From: an uncultured Tolumonas sp.
GTDB lineage: Bacteria > Pseudomonadota > Gammaproteobacteria > Enterobacterales > Aeromonadaceae
Direction: 5' to 3'
Assembly (NCBI RefSeq): GCF_963556105.2
Contig: NZ_OY829944.1
Location: 502,501-566,500 of the forward strand
DNA length: 64,000 nt
The notes under the pieces were generated by a model. That model was not told where the DNA came from. It saw only the letters and a list, made by a program, of their open reading frames with translations, and searched no databases. The position numbers and the translations under genes are program-made. Shown here in pieces: positions 36,051 through 43,450 of the stretch. Within the stretch, counting starts at the first letter, position 1. Each line of letters opens with the position of its first letter.

Positions 36051-36359
36051 TTACATATGACGAACCATACTCGCAACAAATATTCCAACAGAAATTGCAA
36101 ATAAAGGCTTTTTCATGATCAGTGTGCCCGCAATCGTTACTAGCAGAGCCAACTTTCCACCTAAATCTCCTGTAATAAACATAGGAGCAATAATTGCGAT
36201 AAGGACTGCGCCAGACATGCCTGCTATAAACTGTTGTACGCGATAGTTAATAGGAATAAAGGACATAACAAAGATACCTCCCCAGCGAGTCATGATTGTC
36301 ACAACCGTCATGATGATAATGAGCATCCATGTTCCAGCTTCTGTTGTATCAATGCTCAT
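36051..36359 (-). CDS. azlD: AzlD family transporter subunit
   Basis: The 102-aa protein has about four short hydrophobic segments: TWMLIIIMTVVTIMTRWGGI, SFIPINYRVQQFIAGMSGAV, LIAIIAPMFITGDLG and KLALLVTIAGTLIMKKPLFA. This is the AzlD pattern, the small partner of AzlC in an amino acid exporter (branched-chain amino acids or azaleucine). Its start overlaps the azlC end by four bases, so both are translated together. Confidence 0.9.
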   Translation of the reverse strand: MSIDTTEAGTWMLIIIMTVVTIMTRWGGIFVMSFIPINYRVQQFIAGMSGAVLIAIIAPMFITGDLGGKLALLVTIAGTLIMKKPLFAISVGIFVASMVRHM

Positions 36360-37060
36360 TTTTTATCTCCAAGAATAAGCCCCATCAAACCGCCAGCTAA
36401 TGCACCAGCAACGACATGGCTATGTTTAGGCAAATAGAGATAAGCCATCATCGAAGACAAGGCGGCAACCAGCCAAATCACAGGTGTCTTTTCGTCTTTC
36501 TTTCCCTCTAATACCATCGTCAATAAGAAACAGCCCATAACCATATCAACACCATAAGCAGAAGGGTTTTGGATGGTATTTCCAAGGTAGAATCCAGCCC
36601 ATGTACCAACAGCCCAAAAAGCCCAGAGCGCGAGTCCTCCACCGAAAAGCAGCCCTAAGCCTTCTTGCCTATTATTCTGGCTAAAAGAGCGCATCGACAT
36701 AGCCCAATTTGCATCAGATGCAACCAACATAATGCTATAGCGGGTTACTGGACGAAGTTCGCATAGATGAGGATATAGTGTTGCCCCTATGAGCAAGTGA
36801 CGGGCATTTATTGCAAATACTGTGATAGCAAGTGGTAACACCGGAACCGAAGTCCCCCAAAGATCTAATGCACCGAATTGTGATGCACCAGCAAACATCA
36901 ATGTACTCATCCATACAGATGCAGATTCACTTAATCCTTCCTGAGATGCGGCTAATCCAAAAGCTGCCCCAAACACAAAAACGAATACAGAAACAGGGAC
37001 TAACTTGATAAATCCTTGCTGTATGGCAGGTATTTCTAGTTTTAATTCAGAGGTATGCAT
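36356..37060 (-). CDS. azlC: AzlC family branched-chain amino acid exporter
   Basis: The 234-aa membrane protein has the AzlC landmarks: PVSVFVFVFGAAFGLAAS, MFAGASQFGALDLWGTSVPV and INARHLLIGATLYPHLCEL, then DANWAMSM and MGCFLLTMVL. It forms the larger part of the AzlCD exporter. I start at the ATG at 37060; a TTG three codons upstream lacks support. A divergent LysR gene shares the 105-bp upstream region. Confidence 0.92.
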   Translation of the reverse strand: MHTSELKLEIPAIQQGFIKLVPVSVFVFVFGAAFGLAASQEGLSESASVWMSTLMFAGASQFGALDLWGTSVPVLPLAITVFAINARHLLIGATLYPHLCELRPVTRYSIMLVASDANWAMSMRSFSQNNRQEGLGLLFGGGLALWAFWAVGTWAGFYLGNTIQNPSAYGVDMVMGCFLLTMVLEGKKDEKTPVIWLVAALSSMMAYLYLPKHSHVVAGALAGGLMGLILGDKK

Positions 37061-37148
37061 GACAAGCAATTTCTACATTCCAACAACAGTGAATGCAACG
37101 GTAGACTAGATTGAAATTAGTGAAAAGCGCATAATTCAAAACAAACCT

Positions 37149-37163
37149 ATTCGATAATCGAAT
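37149..37163. promoter_or_regulatory. LysR-type operator candidate
   Basis: ATTCGATAATCGAAT is a perfect 15-bp palindrome with the T-N11-A pattern of LysR binding boxes. It lies just before the LysR ATG (37166) and 89 bp from azlC, so it may serve auto-regulation and azlCD control. Confidence 0.65.
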
Positions 37164-37165
37164 GT

Positions 37166-38032
37166 ATGACTTATCAAGATTTGCAAATTGATTGGCTTAA
37201 AAGCTTTGTTGCAATCGTTGATGCAGGTTCTTTATCCTGTGCAACTAATTCGGTGCATCGATCACAATCTGCGGTCAGTATGCAGTTAAAAAAATTAGAA
37301 CATGTGGTTGGTCGAAAATTATTAATAAGAAGTAACCGACAGACAGAACTCACAGCGGACGGTCAGATGCTGCTGGGGTATGCAAGACGTATTTTAGATT
37401 TGCACTCGGAAGCTCAAGCTGCGTTTCATGGAGATGAATTAGTTGGTCAAGTTAAATTAGGTGTTCCCGATGACTATGCAGCAAAATATCTTACTCCCGT
37501 ATTAAGAAATTTTGCGCCTAGATTTGGTGGTGTAGAAATTGAATTGACGTGTGAGCAATCCACTTGCCTCATCCCCAAGATAGAAACTAATGATTTAGAT
37601 TTAGCCTTAATATCCAGAGATAATGATAAACGGGGAACGTTTCTCTTTCATGAATCAATGGTTTGGGTCGGTACTTCACAATTTGAACTGTGGCGTCGAG
37701 AAACAATTCCGATTGCAGTGTACGAAAGTGAGAGCTTAGCAAGAAGAAGTGCAATTAATTCCTTAGCGTTACAGGGAAGACCTTATAAGGTTGTCTATAA
37801 CAGTTCCAGTTTGGCTGGACAAATTGCAGCCGTAGAAAGTGGGCTTGCAATAGCTGTATTTACTCAGTGTAGTGTTCCACCACATCTTGAAATATTGGGC
37901 AAAGAGCACGGATTAGGCCCTTTAGAACCAATGGAAGTATCTGTTTATCGGAGTAAAAAATCGAAAGGCTCTCAGGCTGTAGATTACCTTCATGATTTAT
38001 TGGTTAGAACTCTGCGAATTTCCATAACTTAG
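37166..38032 (+). CDS. LysR-family transcriptional regulator
   Basis: The 288-aa regulator has an HTH (about 9 to 66: LKSFVAIVDAGSLSCATNSV, RSQSAVSMQLKKLEHVVGRK) and a periplasmic-binding-like effector domain (about 90 to 285: LVGQVKLGVPDDYAAKYLTP). It is divergent from azlCD, which it probably controls in response to an amino acid. The gene starts 3 bp after the palindrome at 37149. Confidence 0.9.
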   Translation: MTYQDLQIDWLKSFVAIVDAGSLSCATNSVHRSQSAVSMQLKKLEHVVGRKLLIRSNRQTELTADGQMLLGYARRILDLHSEAQAAFHGDELVGQVKLGVPDDYAAKYLTPVLRNFAPRFGGVEIELTCEQSTCLIPKIETNDLDLALISRDNDKRGTFLFHESMVWVGTSQFELWRRETIPIAVYESESLARRSAINSLALQGRPYKVVYNSSSLAGQIAAVESGLAIAVFTQCSVPPHLEILGKEHGLGPLEPMEVSVYRSKKSKGSQAVDYLHDLLVRTLRISIT

Positions 38033-38153
38033 CCGAACAAATTCCTCAATGACATCTACTGAATGAAACATCGGATGTACATCAGTTTTTGTATTGAAAA
38101 TTTACACATAAAATCGAATCAGGAAACAAAGCACAGCTCATAATGGGGCAATA

Positions 38154-38192
38154 AAAGTGAGTTTGACCCAAGCCCAGTCATGAACTCACTTT
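38154..38192. terminator. Long hairpin between convergent LysR and membrane protein genes
   Basis: AAAGTGAGTT and AACTCACTTT pair over 10 bp, with an inner TGAC/GTCA stem. It serves both directions. Confidence 0.65.
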
Positions 38193-38265
38193 GATTGAAT
38201 CTTGATACAAACTACTGTGCTCGTATGAGTGATTTATCCAACGGTATAAAGCTCATCAAGACTTG

Positions 38266-38964
38266 TTAGGCATTAAGACTAGGTAGATTGCCTGTTAAAG
38301 CAGCCCACACTAAACCGCTACAAATCGAAACTATTACGAAAGTCACTCTCATTTTGAAAATTCTAGTAGCTCTGTAAAGGCGAAACCAAAAACCTATGCC
38401 GTGAGGGCTGGCTAATGAATATGAAAACTGCCGCAGGGATGCTAAATGGGCGAAAAACGCTGACAGTGCAATAGCTAAAGCGGCGACAAAATTTGCTACA
38501 ACGAGATCCTTTCCATGAGCAGTTAATCTATGCCAAAACTCGGTGAACTTGGTGTGTTGCGATAATTGAACAACATCATCGGGAGCGTGTTCGCGAGACA
38601 GCATAGCCAAACCGAACAAGCAAATAGCAAAAAGAACACTACCAAAAAATCGAATAACATCTTTTTTATCAGTAACTCCACTCACAATAATTATTAGCAA
38701 GGCAGCCGCAGACAAAGCAACAGAAGATAAAGTGAGAATATTAAGATAGTAATAAACCTGATCGATATGACTGAAAAACCACCAAACAAGAGCTGCCAAT
38801 CCTGCTACTGTACCAACAATAAGAGGGATTGCCTCATCACCATTCGAACCTTGACCATTATTGTTGTGGGGATGGTAGTGATTATTGGTTACATTATTTT
38901 GAGTATTATTATCTCCAAACTGATTATTGCCGCCATGAATCGATATATTTTGAAATTTACTCAA
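38266..38964 (-). CDS. Membrane protein with Asn/Gly-rich amyloid-motif-like N-terminus
   Basis: The 232-aa protein has a striking N-terminus: ISIHGGNNQFGDNNTQNNV (about 7 to 25), followed by NNHYHPHNNNGQGSNGDEA. The rest has four hydrophobic stretches: IVGTVAGLAALVWWFFSHID, ILTLSSVALSAAALLIIIVS, a third near 88 to 105 and a fourth near 150 to 170, with a last helix near 205 to 222. The NNQFGDNN pattern resembles pseudo-palindromic amyloid signalling motifs that recruit effectors in fungal and bacterial NLR systems. Starts at TTG (38964) with GGAG eight bases upstream. I do not recognise the family. Confidence 0.7.
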   Translation of the reverse strand: MSKFQNISIHGGNNQFGDNNTQNNVTNNHYHPHNNNGQGSNGDEAIPLIVGTVAGLAALVWWFFSHIDQVYYYLNILTLSSVALSAAALLIIIVSGVTDKKDVIRFFGSVLFAICLFGLAMLSREHAPDDVVQLSQHTKFTEFWHRLTAHGKDLVVANFVAALAIALSAFFAHLASLRQFSYSLASPHGIGFWFRLYRATRIFKMRVTFVIVSICSGLVWAALTGNLPSLNA

Positions 38965-39320
38965 GTGATATCTCCAAACCTGATTTTGCGTATGCCTTAT
39001 TTGAATCTAATGCTGACGAGTGATCAAGGCAAATGAATTTGTGTGTAGAGGCTAACTTGACAAGCTGATAATAATTAAAAGTAATAATAGAACGACATTT
39101 TATGTTGTAAGAAATAACTTCTGGTGATAAATGATCTCTGTTCAATTTTTTGAAGGAATATCACTTCCGCAAATAGATGCCTAACTTTTATTCGTGGGGC
39201 GCGATAGCATCCCTGACCGAAAATTAGGATCAAAATCTAAAGATCTCCAAGTCTCTGGATTTTTTATGCTGTTTTCTGATGACCTTCCGATATCATTCGG
39301 ATAAAACCAGCGAGTTAACG
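38965..39320. other. AT-rich intergenic region
   Basis: No gene was found. On the minus strand, GTTAGGC at 39178-39184 fits the integron R' core (GTTRRRY), and the complementary GCCTAAC is at the stop codon of the membrane protein gene (38264-38270). Whether this is meaningful is discussed in the findings. Confidence 0.4.
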
Positions 39321-39527
39321 ATGTCAGATAATTGCTATTGGTTCCCAGCAATGCGCTACGGCTTTGGCTGAGGTGTACCTATAACATGACAAGGCTGGCT
39401 CTCAATGCTTGCTGTAATTGCACTGACTGCTTTTGGTGGGCTGACAATTCCTGAACGCTACAGCATTCTGGTATTTGTTTGTTATGACGTTGTGCGGGTA
39501 TCTCTGTTTCTGGCGCTTTGCTGGTGA
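39321..39527 (+). pseudogene. Decayed small membrane protein with TGA codons at tryptophan sites
   Basis: One frame reads MSDNCYWFPAMRYGFG, stop (39369), GVPIT, stop (39387), then QGWLSMLAVIALTAFGG and about 25 more hydrophobic residues ending LALCW, stop. It resembles a small proteobacterial inner-membrane protein with YWFPA..YGWGWG.P..WQGW at its start; both internal stops are TGA where Trp (TGG) is expected. I read it as a gene inactivated by G-to-A changes. The family is from memory only. Confidence 0.6.
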
Positions 39528-39665
39528 AACAGTGAGCTTATCAAGTAATACATCAGCGTCTTTGATCATCCACAGCCAGTTAAATTTTACACATTACCCC
39601 TATTAAACTTTCCTTCGTGGCCGATAAAAAAGCATCTACAGACAACAATCACCGGAAGGTGAACT

Positions 39666-39800
39666 ATGAAACAATTAATCCTAACACCTCATCGGTTGCC
39701 TGCTCATAACGAACAACAGATCCGTCACATATTACGCACCATTGGAAAGATGTTGAAACAGGGTGATTCAGAAGAAAGAACTGTAAAAATATTGCGATAA
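39666..39800 (+). CDS. Small basic protein of unknown function
   Basis: The 44-aa frame has AAGGTGA five bases before the ATG. The peptide starts MKQLILTPHRLPAHNEQQIR and ends in basic residues (EERTVKILR). It would be largely helical. It is well formed and lies in an otherwise empty region, reading toward the minus-strand gene at 39835. No family was recognised. Confidence 0.5.
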   Translation: MKQLILTPHRLPAHNEQQIRHILRTIGKMLKQGDSEERTVKILR

Positions 39801-39834
39801 TATGGACGCATTTCAGCGCCCCTATCTAAACTTG

Positions 39835-40089
39835 TTACGCGATTAAACAAGAAACAGCACCAACTAATACCCCTGAGCAACCTATTGAACCAAGTTTTAC
39901 CATGCTAATTTCTGAAGAAAATTTAAGCATTTCAATTTGCTGTATTATTGACCTGATAACAATCCCTGTACCATAGGCCATAACAGATTGACTGGTAAGA
40001 CCCTGAGTGAAATCAGCGAACAAAATGACAATGATAGATAGAAAAATAAGCATGTAGCCCACAAATATTTTTGGTAAATCTAATTTCAA
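39835..40089 (-). CDS. Small membrane protein, three hydrophobic segments
   Basis: The 84-aa protein has a first helix (about 8 to 27, IFVGYMLIFLSIIVILFADF), a second near 34 to 47 and a last one near 66 to 82 (KLGSIGCSGVLVGAVSCLIA). The start is uncertain: TTG at 40089 or ATG at 40053. It follows the methyltransferase gene on the same strand by about 36 bp. Its stop sits in GCGTAACAAG, like its two minus-strand neighbours (see findings). No family was recognised. Confidence 0.5.
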   Translation of the reverse strand: MKLDLPKIFVGYMLIFLSIIVILFADFTQGLTSQSVMAYGTGIVIRSIIQQIEMLKFSSEISMVKLGSIGCSGVLVGAVSCLIA

Positions 40090-40125
40090 ACTGTAGGGCC
40101 GCAGCGTGGTCCCACACCAAGTTTG

Positions 40126-40845
40126 TTAGGTCTTTTTACGCTTTGCCAGGATTGATATGAATACTGGGATGGTATGTTCTCCCTTATAGTTCTGGTTTGG
40201 TGAATTGACATACATGAAATTACTTCTATTTCGATCCCATTTTAATAGCTTAACTTCTTCAACCTCAAAGCCATTAGGGGAAAACACACGAGCATTATAT
40301 TCATCAACTGTTGCCTGAATAATCTGTTGTTCACTTGCGAGTGCTGATATTTCACCTCTATTTGCCAAATGGACCCATTCAACCGTATCAATAGCCCCAA
40401 TTTTACCAACAATAATGTCTTCTATACTTTCCCTATATAACTTAGGTTTTTTATATATTGCTAATGAGGGATCTGTGCGTTTATCAATGTCGTCTGCATG
40501 TGATCCTATAAACCACCCTGTAACCACTATAGGACTGAAATCTCTAATTGAACTTAAAATTTCACTAGTAAGTTCAAAAATATCTGCATGAATAATTGTT
40601 GGCGGTGATTCCATATCCTTCAATGTTTGTGAAGTTTTCTCGATCAAATGCTCATTATTATCAATAGAGAGAACTTTTCTATCAGATGCCAAATATCGAC
40701 TAGTGACACCAGTTCCACATCCAATTTCAATTGTATTTTTTTTAGGCGTAATTTTTGAAAGCGTTTGGTATATGCCTTGGTTATTTAGACTTTCAGTTTC
40801 TTTTTCCCAATGTTCAGAATATATCTTTTTACCCATTCGTTGCAT
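40126..40845 (-). CDS. SAM-dependent class I methyltransferase
   Basis: The 239-aa protein has motif I (TIEIGCGTGVTSRYLASD, about 37 to 54), motif II acidic residue VLSIDNNEHL and a later PPTIIHADIF (motif III region), all on a Rossmann fold. A C-terminal region with a Tyr/Trp-rich segment may bind substrate. Substrate unknown. It begins 20 bp after the gene at 40865, with AAGGAG upstream of the ATG, so both are in one operon. Confidence 0.8.
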   Translation of the reverse strand: MQRMGKKIYSEHWEKETESLNNQGIYQTLSKITPKKNTIEIGCGTGVTSRYLASDRKVLSIDNNEHLIEKTSQTLKDMESPPTIIHADIFELTSEILSSIRDFSPIVVTGWFIGSHADDIDKRTDPSLAIYKKPKLYRESIEDIIVGKIGAIDTVEWVHLANRGEISALASEQQIIQATVDEYNARVFSPNGFEVEEVKLLKWDRNRSNFMYVNSPNQNYKGEHTIPVFISILAKRKKT

Positions 40846-40864
40846 ATTGACTCCTTACTGCAAT

Positions 40865-41521
40865 TTATTGATGAGCTAAGTGGTATTGAGATGACCCGAA
40901 ATGACAAACATTAGACCAGTGAGTTGGTTCGTTCCGTTGGAGCATTGAGCAAACTCTATCAAACGCGCATTGTAATTGGCCAATGAAATTTTCTCTTTTA
41001 CTACTCAGCTTATAACGCTTTGAAAAGAAAACATATTCATAAGACTCTTTAGCCGATAGTCGTATAACGCTTGCCCAAGCGCGAATGATCATGGCAGATA
41101 GATCTGTTCCCTCGTAGTCACTTACTTTGTGATATTCATCTTTGTTGACCATGATAAATAAATCGTAATAAATATTTCCTGCCGCATTCCGATTTGTTCT
41201 CCAGAAATAGAAAACATCCGAACCATGTGTTCGACGCCGTTGTTCTCGTTTTATCCGCTGATCAGTTGCTAGTTCGTCTTTAAATTCATATATAAACTGA
41301 ATTAATAACTTTTCTTGAATCTGAAACGAGTTTTTTTTCCTGGTGTGAATATGTTCTTGCGGCACCGTCAATCTGCAACGAATAGCTAATACTCTTGGAT
41401 GAGCACTTAAAGCATCAAAAAAAACATCTTTGATACAACGTATATCCGAAGAGCCATAATCGCTTGGATTGATGGGGGATAGACTATCGATCAGAGCTTG
41501 TAAGTCATGGGTGTACGTCAT
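40865..41521 (-). CDS. Degenerate YagK/YfjJ-type (inovirus Gp2-like) protein
   Basis: The 218-aa protein shares the pattern of the Rep-like protein at 45545: VLAIRCRLTVPQ, a charged helix with KIREQRRR-like IKREQRRRTHG, then GNIYYDLFIMVNKDEYH. In that family the last part is normally HYHxxxxxNG, the HUH metal-binding site. Here it reads YYDLFIMVNK, so the His pair is lost, and a nicking role is unlikely. I infer a paralogue that kept the fold. It is followed in the operon by the methyltransferase. Residues 185 to 218 have no counterpart. Confidence 0.6.
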   Translation of the reverse strand: MTYTHDLQALIDSLSPINPSDYGSSDIRCIKDVFFDALSAHPRVLAIRCRLTVPQEHIHTRKKNSFQIQEKLLIQFIYEFKDELATDQRIKREQRRRTHGSDVFYFWRTNRNAAGNIYYDLFIMVNKDEYHKVSDYEGTDLSAMIIRAWASVIRLSAKESYEYVFFSKRYKLSSKRENFIGQLQCAFDRVCSMLQRNEPTHWSNVCHFGSSQYHLAHQ

Positions 41522-41637
41522 TTTAATTACCTCATGTTGTTTATGTCATAGATAATGAGAGGCATGTAATGAAATACTGGTTTGTTTAAAACGAATAACA
41601 ACACTAAAAAAAGAGTCCGCACCAGTTTTTTAGAGAA

Positions 41638-41675
41638 CTAAAGGGGCAATCAACGCTATCGCCTGATTGACCCTT
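41638..41675. terminator. Hairpin between the small protein and YfjJ-like operons
   Basis: AAAGGGGCAATCA and TGATTGACCCTTT pair over 12 positions with one mismatch and flank an 11-nt loop. It is a plausible terminator for the minus-strand module. Confidence 0.55.
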
Positions 41676-41738
41676 TAGTTTATTTATGTTTAAAAAAGCT
41701 AAATTGGGTACCGATTGCTATCATCAATATCTGTTGAT

Positions 41739-41879
41739 CTACTTGTCGGTTGGTTTCCCTTCTTGCTGCTCCCGCAATATATCGTTCTCCAGCTTCAGCT
41801 CATGATATTGACAGTAAAAATCATACCCTTGTTTCACAACAGCCAAGAAACCAATCGTGGCCAGAATGTTCTTCAACAT
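41739..41879 (-). CDS. Small protein of the island replication module
   Basis: The 46-aa protein starts MLKNILATIGFLAVVKQGYD and ends in a charged coiled coil (EDLKLENDILREQQEGKP-like). AGGGAG stands eight bases before the ATG. A short N-terminal hydrophobic helix plus a coiled coil is typical of small island or phage accessory proteins. It lies on the same strand as the upstream LRAT, RDF-like, YqaJ and DUF932 genes, at their distal end. Confidence 0.65.
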   Translation of the reverse strand: MLKNILATIGFLAVVKQGYDFYCQYHELKLENDILREQQEGKPTDK

Positions 41880-41998
41880 ATTTCTCTCCCTAAAATCGTT
41901 GGTTGTAAGAATGTCTACGCCAGTACCAGGTCTTTCGTCTCTATTTATGTCCGTGATAGTTCAGTGTATTGCGAATATCGGTGTGAAACGGATGGTCT

Positions 41999-42451
41999 CT
42001 ATTTCAGATAGCGGATCAGTTTTCCTATGCCTAGATAGGAAATGAGTTTGTTGGCTTTAGGCTCGGTGAATTTATCCCATGCCTTATTCACCAGACTTTC
42101 AACGATGATCCATGATACTGGCTGTAACACCTCTGTTTTCCAATTGATTGCTTTTTCCTGCACAACGGGAGCGCCTTTGATACACCACGCAACCAATTGT
42201 TCATCGGTATCGAATCGCGTCGGGTTAGCTGATTGCAACAGATCAAAGGCCCGTTGCAGACTGGCTTCGCGGGCATAAGGTCGGAATGGGTAGGGGCGAA
42301 TAAAATAGTGTTGATGCTGGCAAAACTCTTCCAAATTAGAAATCACGGCGTAGTGGTAATGATTTAAATGAATAACGTTTCCTTCTCCGGCGTATAAGCC
42401 GTGATGAGTGTGTCCTGAATAGGTGGTAATGAGGTGATCGGCGATATGCAT
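41999..42451 (-). CDS. LRAT-fold protein lacking the catalytic cysteine
   Basis: The 150-aa protein has the LRAT/NlpC-P60 core: HTHHGLYAGEGNVIHL (His box, about 14 to 29) and RFDTDEQLVAWCIKG (about 80 to 94). In active family members the second reads NCEHFATWC, where Cys is the nucleophile. Here the aligned position is Asp (TDEQLVAWC), although the WC and following KG are kept. So either the enzyme has lost activity or it uses another residue. Partner or substrate unknown. AGGAG precedes the ATG. It is downstream of the RDF-like gene by 54 bp. Confidence 0.75.
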   Translation of the reverse strand: MHIADHLITTYSGHTHHGLYAGEGNVIHLNHYHYAVISNLEEFCQHQHYFIRPYPFRPYAREASLQRAFDLLQSANPTRFDTDEQLVAWCIKGAPVVQEKAINWKTEVLQPVSWIIVESLVNKAWDKFTEPKANKLISYLGIGKLIRYLK

Positions 42452-42505
42452 CTTCGTTCTCCTGATTAAGAAATAAAGTCTCCGGTGGGCTGCAGGTCTA
42501 TTGGA

Positions 42506-43450
42506 TTAATTAGTCCGGCTACCCAGTTTCTCGGTGAGTTTGGTCGGGCGAGAGGCCGTTCGTTTCTGTACGACAACGTTATCGGTTACTGGCGAGACTG
42601 TTTGTGGCAAAGGTTGTTCTGTCGGTGTCACAGCGTGAGGTTCCACCGGATAGAACTCTTCCATGACCAGCGGTATTTCTTCCTCCGAATCTTCAAACTG
42701 CCCGTTTTGTAGTAACCATCGCGCGGTCTGCTCCAGTTCATCCATTACCATGCCAGCGTCACTATCTGACTCGGCAGCCTCTTTCGCCTGGGCAATAACG
42801 GTAGCGAGTTCAGCGCCCTCGCGGAGGGTCAAGTCAACATAGTAGACAGGTGTTTGATAGGAGAGCGTGGTGGTCTTAGCACGAAGCCGTAACATCAGCG
42901 GTAGATAGCGGGTAACCCCGCCACTGATGGCCTGAAAATACTGCAGACGGGCGGCCAGTGTCCGCACCGAGTTATACCCGGTGGTGCGGAAGATAAAACT
43001 CCCCAACTCATCACATTGCCCCTCTACCTGCACATTTAATCGACCATAGAGCTTGCAGCCATGTTGTCGGGCAAATGGGCAAAACTGTGGTCCCGCACAA
43101 GCCTGTTCTTCCATTCCACCCTGTTCACTAACACGTCTGGCTCGCTCACCATCACCAACGCACAACGGTCTGCCTGTATTGCGGTCAAACGCGCTGTATT
43201 CAGCCCGCAAATTCAAATCCGTGTCGTTGAACAACATCCGTACCGGAATAGCGCGGATTTTGTTATTTGAAGCGGCTTCTGCCAACTTCTGATGCAGTGG
43301 ATGTAACAGCCAGTCACCTTTGGTTTTCACCTGCGTAGTTAACGTAAAGCTGTCGTCTTTCTCGGGTAGCCATTTATCATTTTTACACACCAAACGGCCA
43401 ATCGAGATCCGTCCGATGATAGGCGGCGTTATTGCCAGTCCTTTGATCAT
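42506..43450 (-). CDS. RDF-like zinc-binding island protein
   Basis: The 314-aa protein begins MIKGLAITPPIIGRISIGRL and contains RAIPVRMLFNDTDLNLRAEY (about 66 to 85). It has four conserved cysteines, Cys97, Cys118, Cys124 and Cys132 (C..CPFARQHGCKLYGRL), a likely zinc site. The pattern resembles proteins from proteobacterial islands named hydrolase or metal-binding protein, related to phage recombination directionality factors. The C-terminus (about 245 to 314) is a charged, Pro/Thr-rich tail. It overlaps the yqaJ stop codon by four bases and shares its operon. The RDF role is an inference. Confidence 0.65.
   Translation of the reverse strand: MIKGLAITPPIIGRISIGRLVCKNDKWLPEKDDSFTLTTQVKTKGDWLLHPLHQKLAEAASNNKIRAIPVRMLFNDTDLNLRAEYSAFDRNTGRPLCVGDGERARRVSEQGGMEEQACAGPQFCPFARQHGCKLYGRLNVQVEGQCDELGSFIFRTTGYNSVRTLAARLQYFQAISGGVTRYLPLMLRLRAKTTTLSYQTPVYYVDLTLREGAELATVIAQAKEAAESDSDAGMVMDELEQTARWLLQNGQFEDSEEEIPLVMEEFYPVEPHAVTPTEQPLPQTVSPVTDNVVVQKRTASRPTKLTEKLGSRTN

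Noticed and set aside
38767-39036. 89-codon plus-strand frame
   Set aside because: It is antisense to the N-terminus of the membrane protein gene and has no ribosome site.
41715-42011. 98-codon plus-strand frame
   Set aside because: It runs antisense through the small 46-aa gene and the LRAT end. The minus-strand genes have good ribosome sites.
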